Positions 19,036-31,620 of a stretch of DNA of 64,000 nucleotides are shown here, in pieces. Made by a program: the position numbers and the translations under genes. The first letter of the stretch is position 1. Every line of letters starts with the position of its first letter. Below the pieces are notes generated by a model. It saw only the letters and a list, made by a program, of their open reading frames with translations, searched no databases and was not told the DNA's origin. The stretch is from Anisus vortex (taxonomy: Eukaryota > Mollusca > Gastropoda > Planorbidae), in the NCBI GenBank assembly GCA_949126835.1, contig OX421499.1, forward strand, positions 6,438,026 to 6,502,025. Reading direction: 5' to 3'.

Positions 19036-21664
19036 CATGGGCGCCCGCAGAAAATTTTCTAGGGGGGGGGCAAAATATTTTTAGTAATGTTTTAATGTAG
19101 TTTTAATTTACTGAGCGCATTTGTATGGTGAATGGACAGAACACTGTAGTAATTGTAGTACACTGTAGTAATGAATGGCATACTGTACCAACACATTTTT
19201 TATTAGCACAATATATGTATATAATAGACGTAAACCATACAAAAAACCTTACTTTAAACAAACAATATTACAACATAAATTTAAAATAAAATGTATTATT
19301 TAAACAAGAACTGGAGTCGTCTGTTATCGCTACCAAACAAATCTAAAATTTTGTCCATAAACTCATTTTTGTTGCTGTTCACTTTGTCTCTGTGTACTAA
19401 CAACAACTAACAACTAACAACATTATTTTAATCCTCTAATAATTAAATCTTGTTATGAATACCACAATGTTGAATGTATATAAAGAAATAATAATAATCA
19501 GTAAAATTTGTTATATCACAAAACAGAACTTGTTCGGCATCACTATTGAATCAAACGTAGAAACATTTGTTAATTAAAGGGAGATAATTATTTCGTTTCA
19601 TTTGAGCTAATATTTCTGTACTTTTTTCTTGTATAAAAAAGAATTAATGGCTTACATTTATAACATTAAAATGATCAAACTGTAAAAAGTATTTGAAAAT
19701 TATATAAAAATTATATGACTAAAGTAATTATATGTATGTTTTAAAGCATTACAATAACTACTCAGTTTGTCTGATTACTAAGTATCTATACCATAATGCC
19801 ATAACTTGGACATTAATTTTAAAGGATTCAAACGTATTAAAATTAAAGGACATATCCGTAAAACTGAGATCAAAATATCATTAATATTAACATGTGTTAG
19901 GACGAAAGTGAACGGTTAGCAGGGTTGACAAGCCGGTGAACCAACAATAGTACCAGCCAGCCGCACACCATATTTACCAAGACGCGTCACACAGCCATTT
20001 AGCAGATTTTGTTACATTATATAAGAACAAAGGGGACCGCGGCGACTGCAAAAAGACAGAGGAATCTCCCTCTTGAGCATAGTTGGTAAGATCTTTTCAA
20101 GAGGCACTATCAAGGCTGCAGGTGCTGGCATCTAGAGTCCATCCAGAGTCTCCGTGCGGTTTCAGAAGCGACTTATCCACTATAGACATAATCTCCTCCA
20201 TTCGACTGCTACAAGAGAGGTTCCGCGAGATGAATAAGCCATTATACATTACTTTCGTTGATCTCACTAAAGCATTTAATATGGTCAGTAGAAGTGGACT
20301 CCTCAAACTCCTGGCAAAAATAGGTTTCCCCAAAACTGCTCTCTTTCATTGCCTGTTTTTTTTTAGCAAACCAGGTGCACAGTGAAGTCCGCAGCGGTGT
20401 AAAACAAGACTGCGTACTTGCACCCACCTTGTTTGGAATATTCTTCTCGTGTCTACTGCACTTTGCTTACTATGGAGACTGCAACAAGGGTGTCTACCTT
20501 CACACAAGCAGATCTGGAAAGCTCTTCAATCTAAACAGGCTCAAAGCCAAAATCTCAAGCAGTGTTCTCCTAGATGGGGAGATTAATAGTAGAATAGCTA
20601 AAGCCATGGGCACTATGGCAAGATTTAACAAAAAAAAAAGAGTCTGGATGAGCTCACTGCTCACACGCTCCACTAAGTCACTAGTTTATTGACATGCGTT
20701 CTGATTACCCTGCTGTACGGCTGTGAGACATGGAGCACATATTCCTGGGAGGAGAGAAAAATGAACACCTTTTACCTTAGGTGTCTCAGACTCATTTTAG
20801 ATATAAGATTGCAGGACAGGGTTTCAAACGCAGAGGTCCTACGAAGAGCAGAGTGTCAAGACATCCGTATTACTCTCAGTAACAGACGTCTCAGCTGTCT
20901 AGGTCATGTACGCCAAATACCACAGGGTCGACTTCCACAGGACATTCTATATGGAACGTTAGCTTCGGGACAGAGACCTGCTGGACGTCCAAAACTGAGA
21001 TTTGCGGATGTCTGCAAAAGAGATATGAAACAACTCCAAATTGACCCAAACAGTGGGGAGATCATGGCGCAGGATAGGCCCACTTGGAGGGCAGGAATCA
21101 AAGAAGGTTTCAGGCTTGCGGGAGAGGAGCGTGCCAGGAAAAAGACAGTGGAGAAAAATGTGGTCCACTCCGCTACATTCAACTGCAGCAAGTGTGACCG
21201 TGCCTGTACGTCCAGGATTGGCCTCTTGAGCCACATGAGGGCCTGCAAGGGAAATGAATCGTCTCTCGAGACGTAAAATGCCGACGAATGTGCTGAACGA
21301 TCGCTCCACCGTACATGTTGTTGCTGGTAATGTTAGCAAAACTAGTAAGGCATACGGCAAGGTAACAAGTCGATGAAATTTTGGCTACTTTTGTATTCTC
21401 GCGTTTTCCGAAAATCAAACTAACTCAAGGCTTCACTATCAAAATTATCAATTTGGTATACCTGATTAATCCCCAAAGATAATGAGATCGATATGACAAT
21501 GGAAGGAGTCACAGTTGTTACAATTAATTATAAATATTTTCATTATTTTTTTTTCTATTTTAGTCCAAATTTTTTTTTATCTATCAATCGGGGGGGGGGG
21601 GCACTTTTCCAGGGGGGGGGGGGGCAAAGGCCCCCCCCCTTGCCCGCCCCTGCGGGCGCCCATG
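19036..21664. mobile_element. 2.6-kb TIR element with 8-bp target duplication
   Basis: CATGGGCGCCCGCAG at the left and CTGCGGGCGCCCATG at the right are perfect 15-bp inverted ends, each next to a G or C run. GGTACCAG flanks both sides (19028-19035 and 21665-21672). Block B shows the uninterrupted site GGTACCGGTACTG near 52620. The 8-bp duplication suggests a hAT-type mechanism. No transposase is found; the only coding remains are of the LINE within. Confidence 0.85.
20083..21276 (+). pseudogene. LINE polymerase with the catalytic core deleted
   Basis: Reads ITFVDLTKAFNMVSRSGL, then after a frameshift near 20370 GVKQDCVLAPTLFGIFFSCL, and then jumps to linker sequence, so the (Y/F)ADD segment is missing. 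The last part, from 20689, has TLLYGCETWSTYSWEE, GRPKLRFADVCKRDMK and a C-terminal Cys-His finger CSKCDRACTSRIGLLSHMRAC, as in several invertebrate LINEs. It lies inside the TIR element and is inactive. The many minus-strand frames here are shadows. Confidence 0.85.
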
Positions 21665-22444
21665 GGTACCAGTACTGTGTTGTTGACAGTGGTATGACCG
21701 GTACATGAATCATGTTAACTGTATTGTTCGGACACAGGTCAAGTGAAGGGGAGAGTTTGAGTAGGAGATAGTGGACAGTGTGTGAGAGTCTGGAGGACAG
21801 TGTGTGATATCGAGAGTATAGGGCGTTTGCAATCCCGTGACAAAAAGCACGTGATTTGTGTTTACTTTGAGTAAAGGTGTACAAGTAAATATGGCCGCTG
21901 TATTAATAAAGTTTCATATAGGCTCGAGCTTTTTTTAAATGATGTGTTGTGTTTTAAGTCTTTTTAAGATTTAAGCTGTATTATGTATGTTAAATAAAAT
22001 AGGCTATGTTATTATTATCATAGACATAGATCATAGACGATGTGAGCCTAATAGTGACTTGACTAGATAGCCTATTCACCAACATTATCACTAGACATCG
22101 TAGCCTAACCTACGAAACATTAAAAGTGTAGGCCTATAAAGTGAAATTGAAAGTGTAAATAGGTCTAGCCGGATCTAGCCTAATCACATTAATCAATTAA
22201 TCTACTGTACTACTATTTACCTCCTTATTTTTGAGTAGGATAGCCAATATTCAGATGTGAATTTTGCATGATAAAGAAGTACTTCACTTTCACCACGTTA
22301 CATTTGTACCTCAAATGGCTTCTTTATTTACACAAATACGTCACTAAAAACCTAAGCCACGCCCACTAAGATCGCTCTATAGGGGAGACGCTAGATTTTT
22401 TTATGATGATCGTTGAAATGTATTTTTGATAAAAGTTATAAAAA

Positions 22445-23395
22445 AGATTGTTTATAAGGGATATTTCGAATTATTGGATTAATGTTACAAAGCGTTAACG
22501 ACTATCTTAATAACTATATCTGTGTGTAGTATATAAACCATATATGGCTACGATCTGACTTGTTCTCTATATATTAAGTTAGGACATTTGAGGACATCAC
22601 AGGGTTGTTGTAGAAGCTATTGCTGACAGGAAGAAATAATATATATTACACAATACAATAGGGATGTTACATATAGTGTTAGAAGTAAAAAAAAAATATG
22701 GACAATCTTAGTAGTTGTAGTTTAGCCCTGTTTATTTTTCGCTTTACAGTAGGGGTGAGCAAACTACGGCCTGCGGGTCGCATGCGGCCGGCCGACTCAT
22801 AATATAAAAACATTTAGAAATAAATTATTTCGCTCCATTTTTAAGTTATTATGTTAAAGTTTACAAAATTTCATGTAGGTCGTACCGTTAAGATTGTCTT
22901 CACATTTTTTATAATATCTAATCAGAAATCAATAATTGAAGTGAAAGTAGTCGGTTTGTGTCTACAGTAAAACTTACATTTATAAATCTATACAAAAAAA
23001 AATTGTTATAGACAAAAATGTTCTATTTTGTTAACAAATTATTCAAAATATTTGTCCACATTTTAACATATAATATATAAATGTATAAGTAAAATGAACT
23101 TGCAAAACAATGTTGTTTTTTTTATATAAGAAATGTTTTAAAGACCATTTATTTATAAATAGAAAAACAAAAAGCAATGTCTTTTTATGCACAAATGTAA
23201 TTTTTATGGTCAGATTTCGGAAAACTGGGCTATGCACGTTCTTTCAAAGTTTTTAAATAAATTGTACAGTGTTGTTTTAGTCTAACAACATAAAAAAATT
23301 ACCAAATAAGTCTATACACTATTGTCAATGCTTTACTTTATTATTTTAAACTAAAAATATAAATAGGATAGTTGTTATAATCCAGTTTAAATAAG
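22445..23395. other. AT-rich, no gene; hAT-like left end at 22749
   Basis: TAGGGGTGAGCAAACTACGG and GCCTGCGGG at 22751-22780 resemble a hAT left terminus, but no matching right end was found. The minus frame at 23043-23237 is low-complexity and not accepted. Confidence 0.4.
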
Positions 23396-23884
23396 ATAAG
23401 ATTACTTTATTGATCCAAACAAATGGAAAATTGACTTTGTTGCGTGGCGGGCACTCTACGGAGTGATGGGTTGTAGAGATGTCGTGTATTGGGCACACGC
23501 AAGGGTTATTTGCCCCATGAAGGGGGTGATGTATCTATTTGACAATGGCGTTGGTCCTTAGAACATTTTAATTTATATTTATAATCCGTATCTCGTGTGG
23601 CTAACACGAGTGCTGGTGGTTTTAGTAATTCTCCAAGACACACTACTTCAAGCAGGCATACACAAACACTTAGATTGACTTATTGGCGGGAATGAATTTC
23701 GAACACTGTTTATCTTATTACAAGTCGATGGACGGCGGAGGCAATTTACAATACAGTTTATAGTGTATCAGAAAAAATAGGGAAAACAGTCGAGACCTGC
23801 GATTATTTTGGTCTGTGATCTCGACGCCAATTTTCCTTCTACGTTAAACTAGAGTGCCGTCTGTAGGGTTGCGGGTGGAGAGAG

Positions 23885-24300
23885 GGGTGATTAACCACGT
23901 GTCTCTAATGATGAGTCACTTGTCGGGTGAGAGGGGAAGGGGCAGTTGAGGCGATTGGGGAGACACAAAGGTTTTTTTGATACGCTACGGGTAGGGAGTG
24001 TAAAGGAAGATGTTTCGTATGTCATTAAAAATATTCGCGTCAACAATAGATCTCCAGGGTAGATCAACAAAGGCCCCTCCCGGCTAGAGGTAATGTGCTG
24101 CAAATAAAACGAAATGTTCACATTACAGATCTTTATAGCTGTTTTTTTTTTGTAGTCTGAGGAGTTATCAACCACGTGTCTATAATGATGAGTCAGTGTT
24201 GGGGTGAGAGGGGAAGGGGGTAGTAGAGGCAATTGGGGAGCCACACAATTAAATGTTGTTTGATACCCTACGGGTCAAGAGTGTGGAGCTACGTATGTGT
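23885..24300. repeat. Direct duplication of about 115 bp, 280 bp apart
   Basis: AACCACGTGTCTCTAATGATGAGTCA and its downstream sequence at about 23892 recur at 24170, both followed by a G-rich stretch and TTTGATACSCTACGGGT. Between them a block (CAACAATAGATCTCCAGG, CCTCCCGGCTAGAGG) recurs at 27887-27938. Confidence 0.7.
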
Positions 24301-24837
24301 TGACTGGGGGGAAAGTTTAAGGAAGGGGTGGGGCATCACCGCACTTGCATCGACCGTAGAAATCTACGTAAAAAGCTATTTACGAATCTTGACCGGTGGC
24401 CAGTGGAGGCGGAAGGAGATCAAAGGAAGGGTTACTCTTGACGAATGAGGGGGGGGAGGCTGGGAGGTTTACAGTAGAGACATGAGAGAGTGGTAAATGA
24501 AAAGCATTCTGAACTTAAACAAGGACACACCTAATAGCGCCAGATAACTATGTGTGTGTATATATAAGTATACATGCAAAACAGTTACACAGAGACAGTA
24601 AATATATTTACATTTAAACATTAATGCAAATTACAAACGCAGCATATATCATTCATTCGTTGGTGATCACTGCAATGAGCCAATATTAGTTGTAGTTTAT
24701 AGGTTGGAGTCATCTTGAGTAAGGTGCTATAGTACTAGACTGAGCGGTTGGCTCCTCTAGTGAGTTTAAGACATTACTTGATTACATAAATTATGTCTTT
24801 TTAACATATTTAAAACACTATAATAATAATAATAATA

Positions 24838-25010
24838 ATCATATGTGTATAGCGCTGCCAACAAACATAATGTAAGCTCAGAGCGCGTTTAACATACAAC
24901 TAAGAATACGGATATTACCCTAGGCCAGGTGACAGAGATAAATTGATGATTAAAAAAGACAAAACAAATAAATGTAGTATTAACCAACCCAACCCATAAA
25001 TAAGACAGTA
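24838..25010 (-). repeat. LINE 3'-end repeat, antisense copy
   Basis: Reverse complement of 56830-57011, including AACCAACCCAACCCATAA at its far end. Bounded by an AAT run at 24820-24840, in keeping with a LINE tail. Confidence 0.65.
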
Positions 25011-25029
25011 AGTTTCTAAAGCATGTTAA

Positions 25030-25600
25030 ATGTTATCTAAGGTAAAAGAACCATTTGTACTCAAGCACAATAGACGTTCACACACACTGCATTACCATTT
25101 ATCATACGAGAAAAAGTATCTTTTAGGAGTCAGCTATTGTGTTTTCTGGCTAACTGACGATTATTTTGAAAGATTCTCACTGATAGTGGAACAAAAAAGT
25201 TATTCAACCTATCTGTTCTTGCCCTTTTTGAAAGAAGCCGACCACTTCGACTCGATATGATGTAGCTGACATGAAGCTGGTGTGCGTGGTCCTCACAGTC
25301 ATATATCGGCACCTAGAAATTTGTTTTTTGCTTTTGACCTGAATTGACAACCTTACATGCAGTGACTTCCATTTACATTTTACATGTTACAGCACTTAAA
25401 AAAAAACACTTTGTAAAGTGTTAAACAGTTAGTATTCAGTGTTTTATTCAATTATAAAAGTAGAGTACAAAAAATATACTTGATATAGTTTTATGTCAAA
25501 TAAAAAAAATGACACGCAGAAGCAAAGAAGTGTGACGAAATATGTCTGTACAGTTAATTTTCTCTCTGTGATCAATAAGTAATTCTTAACCCCGCCTTGC
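25030..25600. other. No recognisable gene
   Basis: An open frame of 76 codons at 25030-25260 has no feature I recognise and an overlapping minus frame of similar length, so neither is called. Confidence 0.35.
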
Positions 25601-25609
25601 ACCTTCCAT

Positions 25610-25707
25610 TAGATAGATAGACAGCAAGATAGACATATAGACATATATATAGACAGAGATAGAATATACCAAAAGAGAGGGATAGACAGATATATATGTA
25701 CCTATAT

Positions 25708-25749
<42 letters not shown>
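25610..25749. repeat. GATA-like and TA microsatellite
   Basis: Degenerate AGACATATA units, then a TA run that continues on the other side of the solo LTR (26426-26470). Confidence 0.85.
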
Positions 25750-25752
<3 letters not shown>

Positions 25753-26421
25753 CATGTATATTGTTTTTCCAAGAATTGGAACACGCAATGTTTATTCTCC
25801 TCTCTCTCTCTTTTCTTACTACACACAATATTAGGACGTTTAGTAGGAAAACGAAAGATTCTAGGTAATGCTGGGATTCTGTGTTGATCTCAAATTCTCA
25901 GGGTCTGGAAACGACTCATTATTTAATAGGGGAAGTTCCTATCGTTTTTGTTATGAGTTTTGTAATGATACCATGATTTTCACCCCTACTGGTAATGGGT
26001 CTGTCCCTTGCACCACTCGGATAGTATTTAATGATTTGTTTTGTCTGAAAGACAGAGAGTTTCAAAATATGTTCCTTTGAGAACGTTTGTGTTTGCACTA
26101 TTTTATTCTAACTGTACATAATAGATATATTGTATATATTGAACATACCACCTGAAATAAACTATCAACAACAGTTACACTGAAGCTTCCTTGTCAAGTT
26201 ACTATTCTATTGTGTTGTACACATTACTATAAGATTTATCTACTACTATAATGTTCAAGAAAGGAAATGTTGGAATACAAATACTGAATTTGTGCCCAGG
26301 ACTATAAGAAGAGTTCGTGTAATACTGAAACATAAATACTAATAATTAAAGTCTCCCCTAGGACTAACGAGAATTATCAGCAAGATCTACACAGCTCTGG
26401 CCACAAGGGGATTGTGGACGT

Positions 26422-26425
<4 letters not shown>
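25750..26425 (+). mobile_element. Solo LTR inserted in a TA microsatellite
   Basis: A 676-bp copy of the LTR at 52833-53508, TGTCATG...GTAACA, with TA repeat on both sides. The two LTRs are the same length and differ at only a few percent of sites. No internal region is attached, so recombination between LTRs probably removed it. An open frame of 70 codons (25868-26080) is shared with the other copy. Confidence 0.9.
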
Positions 26426-26493
<68 letters not shown>

Positions 26494-26520
26494 AAATAGA
26501 GGGAGATAAATAGAAAGAAA
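26426..26520. repeat. TA and GA microsatellites
   Basis: About 45 bp of TA, then about 22 bp of GA, and a degenerate GATA tail. The minus open frames here are microsatellite translations. Confidence 0.9.
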
Positions 26521-26849
26521 TATAAAGATAAAAAACAAATGAAGATAGCGATATAAACATAGATATAGACATTATACAGATAAGAGAGATAAACACACAC
26601 ACACACCAGGACCAAAACGTATTAAAAATAATAACATGTGTAAAAAATATTGAACAATATGCTTGACAATTATTATGACCACGAAAACAAGTATACACAG
26701 TTTTATGGGTACAACTTAGCTGTGTTTCTACGAGCAGCAGAATTGCCAAGTTGAAAACTATAAAATTAGTATTTCTGGGACATAACATCGTCAGTTGCAA
26801 GCCCTCAAGACAACATTAAAACACCAATCAAACGGCGCAAACAGATATG

Positions 26850-27030
26850 ATTCGGTCACGGGTTGCGGCAAATTAACCTGCCCAAAAACAATCCTTCAAG
26901 ACACTGTAGAATGTGTACGTCAGAGTGGCCGTCAGAGGACGTGCTGGTTCGACAACATAAAATATTGGACAGGGTTGCATTTGACTCAACCATTGACAAC
27001 CGCTCAAGATAGGCAAAGATAGAAGATGTA
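26850..27030 (+). pseudogene. LINE C-terminal fragment
   Basis: CPKTILQDTVECVRQSGRQR followed by WFDNIKYWTGLHL and TTAQDRQRWR is the C-terminal signature of RTE-like LINEs (a WxDNIKEWTG box and a final DRxRWR). Nothing upstream is recognisable, so it is a short truncated insertion. Confidence 0.7.
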
Positions 27031-27234
27031 GACTTCTGAGGTGTCAATTCGCCTCCCCCCTCCCCACAGCGGTCAAGGGATTGGTGATGATTACGTTATG
27101 TTATTGTCAGTGCAGGGACGTATATAGGCTACGTAATCTTTTGTATGCTGTTGTGACAGAAATTTGTATACACTGTTTCATTTGCCCTATGGATCAAGTA
27201 TACTTATATACTTGCCTACGTACAGAAATCAGTA

Positions 27235-27490
27235 AACATTGGTCGTGGTGGTCCAGATAAGAAAAGGTAGACAAAATGTTTGCTCAACCAGAGTGCTTGG
27301 GTTTGAATCCGATTTGTTGTTATTGATATTTATTTTACTGGATCTGGGGAGTAGGGGATGGTAGGGCATTGTCCCCGAGTCAACCCTGCTCTGAAAAGCA
27401 CCTGTATTTAGTAGGGGATAAATAAAAAGGTGTTTGTGAATTGTGATGGCCACATGATTCCTTAGTATGGAAACGAGAGAGGACTAAAGC
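27235..27490 (+). mobile_element. Diverged tRNA-derived SINE
   Basis: B box GGGTTTGAATCC near 27299, then a body with GATGGCCACATGATTCC that parallels the better-preserved SINE at 14128. The A box is decayed. The minus frame at 27229-27453 is a shadow. Confidence 0.6.
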
Positions 27491-27769
27491 GGTTCAAATT
27501 ACGTTCTATGATACCGCCGTGAAGTAATCGATACATTAGCCTCATGTCGGTTTTGTTTTCGAATTTTAATTTTTCCAATAAAAAGAAATATAAAAAACAG
27601 CCTTACCGCATGATGTGAAATGGTAATGAGAAATAAGTCGTCGTAACAAACACACCAACAAACAGACGAGCTTTCTATTGAATACACAAGCACGTTTTCT
27701 TTTTCGTTGTTTTTGTGTGTTTGTTTTTTTAATGTAAACCTTGTCTGCAACTGCGTCCTGCTGTAGTAC

Positions 27770-27803
<34 letters not shown>

Positions 27804-27884
27804 AAGCGAACACACTAGATCAGCCAAAAGAAAATGACTTCAACATGAAAATGAAAAGGTAAAAAGTGTAATTAAAAAATGCGC

Positions 27885-28085
27885 GCCAACAATAGATCTC
27901 TGAGCTAGATCAACAAATGGTCCCTCCCGGCTAGAGGAATCACTGTAAATTTTGCAAGGATATTTTCGGCAAGGGTATTTTTGGCAAGGTAATTTTGGCA
28001 ACGGTAAATTTGGCAAAGGTTAATTCGGCAAAACTCGCAAAGCGGTAAAATTGGAAACGGTAAAATTGGCAAGCATATAATATCC
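27885..28085. repeat. Dispersed block and 17-bp GGTAAATTTTGGCAA array
   Basis: 27887-27938 repeats the block at 24038-24100. It is followed by about eight degenerate units around GGTAATTTTGGCAA to 28075. A TA/TG microsatellite lies at 27770-27802. Confidence 0.65.
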
Positions 28086-28119
28086 ATTGCTTTTATTAAA
28101 CTTATTGGTAGGACTACTC

Positions 28120-28275
28120 TCTAGGCCATGGTTCGGCAACCTATGGAATGTGTGCCATCCTTGGCACGCAGATCGGTTTAAAATGGCACATGAAAGACCA
28201 TCAAAAAGGAAGTTTAAGTATATTCTAAAAGTAAAAGAGCAGGATAATCTTATGGTGCACTTTGCAAGTTATTTA
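28120..28275. mobile_element. hAT-like fragment with TTGGCACGCAG core
   Basis: Begins near GGTTCGGCAACC and contains CTTGGCACGCAGATCGG, the motif also found at 1760-1830, 30270-30340 and 51188-51393. No paired end was found here. Confidence 0.5.
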
Positions 28276-28865
28276 ATTTAACGTCATTAAATGATCGAAA
28301 AAGAATATTTAAAAAAGGCGCCAAATGTACCCCCTCCCCCGCCCCAGGCGTTTTTTACCCCCTTTCCCCCTTCCCCCCGCCAAAGTTACGCCTCGGCAAA
28401 GGTAAAGTTATGTAGATTAGCCCAAGTGACGATCACTTGGTGTCTTTTAAGATCTTTACGCATCAAAGTCTTGTCTCTCCCTTGTCTCCCCTACACATAC
28501 CATTTATAGCACACTGTAAACATATCATGGCGAGATTACGTAACTTAGACTACTTCCCCTCCACCAGTACGATACTAGTTGTGTTGTGCCCCATCCCCTC
28601 CTCTCCCGCCACCGTCTCTCCATCGAAGTTCTGTCAATACAAGTATTAGTGAACTCAGGTGATAGCCTGAAGGGTGGAGGGGGCATTATGGGGTAAAGGC
28701 GGCTCCCATTGAAAATGTTATGTTTTATTTCAGAACATTATTGTTGCTAGTTAAAAGTTATTCTTTCTATCAATACGTTTGTATTAGATTGTCTATTAAC
28801 AATGTTGACACAATATTTTTTTTAAATTTTTCTCGGGTATAGCAGGGTTTCCACAGTATAGCCCA

Positions 28866-29042
28866 ATGAAGAAGAATAAAAAATTGTTATCACTAATAGT
28901 TTATAATAAGTATCCATCAAATCCATTAACTTTAAAACGAAGAGTTTCACAAAGAATTATCTTCGGTTCATTAACTATTTCAAATTTACAAGATGATTTG
29001 CCTATTATTGAGATTATTAAGGCTGTTTCTACAAGTATTTAG
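28866..29042 (+). other. 58-codon open frame, unrecognised
   Basis: ATG to TAG without interruption, starting MKKNKKLLSLIVYNKYPSNP. Composition looks more protein-like than the surrounding AT-rich sequence, but no domain is recognised. It could be a decayed element fragment or chance. Confidence 0.2.
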
Positions 29043-29159
29043 TTTACGCAAGGGTCCAGTGTAAGCTTGATTGACTTCTTAGACTACGTTGTTTCATGCA
29101 GTTTACTTCATAGTAGTCAAGACTGTAAGCCTAACTAATCATTTAACCACTTTTAATTA

Positions 29160-29445
29160 TTGAAAATGCCCATGTCCTTGACCTTTGAACTTCTAAAAAT
29201 TGATTTAAAAAAACATAAACATGTTAAAAAGTTAGTGTTTATTTATAAAATTTGATTAGGTCAAAATGTTTATATAAAACCACATGAAATGTGTACTTTC
29301 ATCATTTATCTATCAATCGTAGCAAAAGAAATCATTAAAAAATCACACTTCGACTTTGTTTTATCATTTGTCATAAAAGCGTCCCACAATTAGGGCAGTA
29401 GCAACGAATGTCCCCGTGTAAAACGTCCCACTTATGGGACAATAG
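29160..29445. repeat. Dispersed repeat, copy of 41290-41540
   Basis: Shares CTTGACCTTTGAACTT, TTATATAAAACCACATGAAA, and the terminal hairpin AAACGTCCCACTTATGGGAC with 41290-41540. Confidence 0.65.
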
Positions 29446-29799
29446 TGTTACGACCACAATCCCCTAGTGGTATGTGTAGCGTAAATGTTGTTCATTCTCG
29501 TTCGTCCTAGGGCAGACTTTAGTTAATATTATTTATATACTTCAGTATTACGCGTACTCCTTATTGTCCTGGGAACAAACTCAGGATAAACCGTCTGACT
29601 GTTCCTTTTTTGACGTTGTACATATAAATTTATATGGTATTGTAAATAATAAAATAGTAACTTGACACAGAAGCTTCAGTGTAAAAGGTTCAATCAGGAA
29701 GATATTTATTTCAGATAACAAATCCAATACTTGTAAGCATGTACAATAATAATAATAACAATATATCTCTTTCACCATTTTTTTTATGGTTAGTCCTAC

Positions 29800-30715
29800 T
29801 TATCTTTTACATTACATATATTCTATAAAGAAGATTATTGCGTCCTACGCTGATCTGTGGTTTGTCCCTGTAGTGATAACTTGGTGTATCGGTATTTGGA
29901 CACTGAATGTTTCGTTAATTAGAGTTAACATAAAATATGTGTGTCCCCTTCCTGTGTTGTTTTTATGCACGTTGTCTTCCTGTCCCTCACGTTTGAAGGC
30001 TAATCGTATTGTTCAAGTTATCATTAAATAAATAATCCTTTACAGCTTTTTGGTCTAGTGTATTCATAAACAATAATAAACCATTTCATTACAGTCCCTT
30101 CCTGCATTTCTATTTGTAATTTAAACGATGTTCACCACAAGCTACAAATAGGCCTACTCGTGGCTGAAGTCTGAAAGTCTGAGTTTTTAGAGTTGTAAAG
30201 GATGGTAGAATGTTTGAGTCACCTCAGACAATCATTTTACAAGCCTTCAACCGAAGATTTATAGTATAACACAACGGTCGACAACCTAAGTCACGCGTGC
30301 TAAACTTGGCACGCAGAGCGATTTTCAATGGCATGCGAGAACATTTCACTGTTCCGAATGAGGAAAACTGACTGTTGAAGCCGATGTTTCTGATTGACAA
30401 AGCGACACATTTCAGTGAGTTGAACGTATTTACAAAGACGGGGTCGAACAGCACTTTAACTGTTAGACCACTGGAATGGATTTGTATATTTCTTTAGTGA
30501 AATCAATTTCAAAACATTTAACTATAGCCTATGTACTTTCCTTTATTAAGGAATAAATTAAAATAGATAGTTGGGCTCTTTTAGAAGACATCGAAGAACT
30601 CAAAGCTGAGTTTTCTAATCAAAGGCAAGGCTTTCAAATTCATGGACTAATTTGTTCATACTTCATCAAGCCTAACTGGCTTGATCTTATTACAACCTTC
30701 TTAGATGTAGATCTA
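29800..30715. repeat. Dispersed repeat, copy 2 (with 1545-2210)
   Basis: Begins with the LINE-tail motif TTCTATAAAGAAGATTATTG and then follows the order of 1545-2210, with extra sequence between 29870 and 30080. Confidence 0.65.
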
Positions 30716-31620
30716 TTTTAAGCGGATGGTTGTTTGCGGTTTTAAAACGCAGCCAGTTGAATTATAAACATTTAATAAAATGGGCATCAAAATGTGCCGA
30801 TTCGAGGGAAAATTTTGAAAAAAGTCATCTGCTATTCTTAACTTCTAGGCATTTGCACTATTTTAAGTTATTGGTTCAACGTACACTTGTAAACAGTATT
30901 TTTTGCACATGAAAGCTGTTTGAAGCATTCAAAAAGGTCACTTACACTTCACTACTCAGAACTGGCTAAATATGTATATGCCATTATAAATTAGCAATAA
31001 GCATTTAAGGACAAGGTATCATCAATTCTTCTTCTTCTTCTTCGTTCTCAAATGTTATGATTGGGAGGATTCAGACAACAAGTCCGATAGTTGTAATGAA
31101 CTGCGCCGTGGCTGTCAGTTGCTCTAGTCCACCGAACAGTTTGTCGTTGAAGGTAGCCCCCAGGGGCCAAATGGCTGATTGGGTAGAAAGATACAGAGGG
31201 AAGGTCTGAAGGACGTGCTCCGCATTTTCGGGAGCTGTTTCACAGGGGCACATTTCGCTTGCTCCGATTCATAGTTTGCGGAACATATGTTGCTTTAGCC
31301 TGTTGTGACCAGTCCTTAGTCTGAAGATGATGTGTTGAAATCCAGCTTTAGCTAAGGTGTCGGCAGTGTCATTTCCTTCATATTGTATATGCCCAGGGAT
31401 CCATTGGAGAACCAGTTCTTTAGTTATTTTGCTCAGTTTTAAAAGTTCTGTACTGAGTGACTGGTTGATCAGGGCATTTGGGTTTCTTAGAGACTGGAGT
31501 ACTGTTTTGGCGTCAGTGAAGATGACAGTCCGGCTGTTGGGGGATTGAGTGTGGCTTGTTAGTATATTTGCAGCAAACTCCATTGCTTTTCTTTCTGCTC
31601 TAGTGCTATCTGAGAGGCTA

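Larger units (their letters stand above)
7290..22445. repeat. Segmental duplication, block A
   Basis: Collinear with 42668-52832. Matching landmarks in order: 3' flank, all five gene exons with the same spacing order, the degenerate SINE, TATC-rich microsatellite, mariner-like MITE, and the upstream flank ending near AGGGGAGACGCTAGATTT. Insertions specific to this copy include the LINE at 11420-12955, the nested MITE at 9998-10603, most of intron 1, and the TIR element at 19036-21664. Confidence 0.85.

Noticed and set aside
21493..21884. Plus and minus frames with glycine or proline runs
   Set aside because: They arise from the G and C runs at the TIR element border.
26364..26800. Minus open frames of 83 and 137 codons
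   Set aside because: Mostly translations of TA, GA and GATA microsatellites (YIYIYI, SLSLSL).
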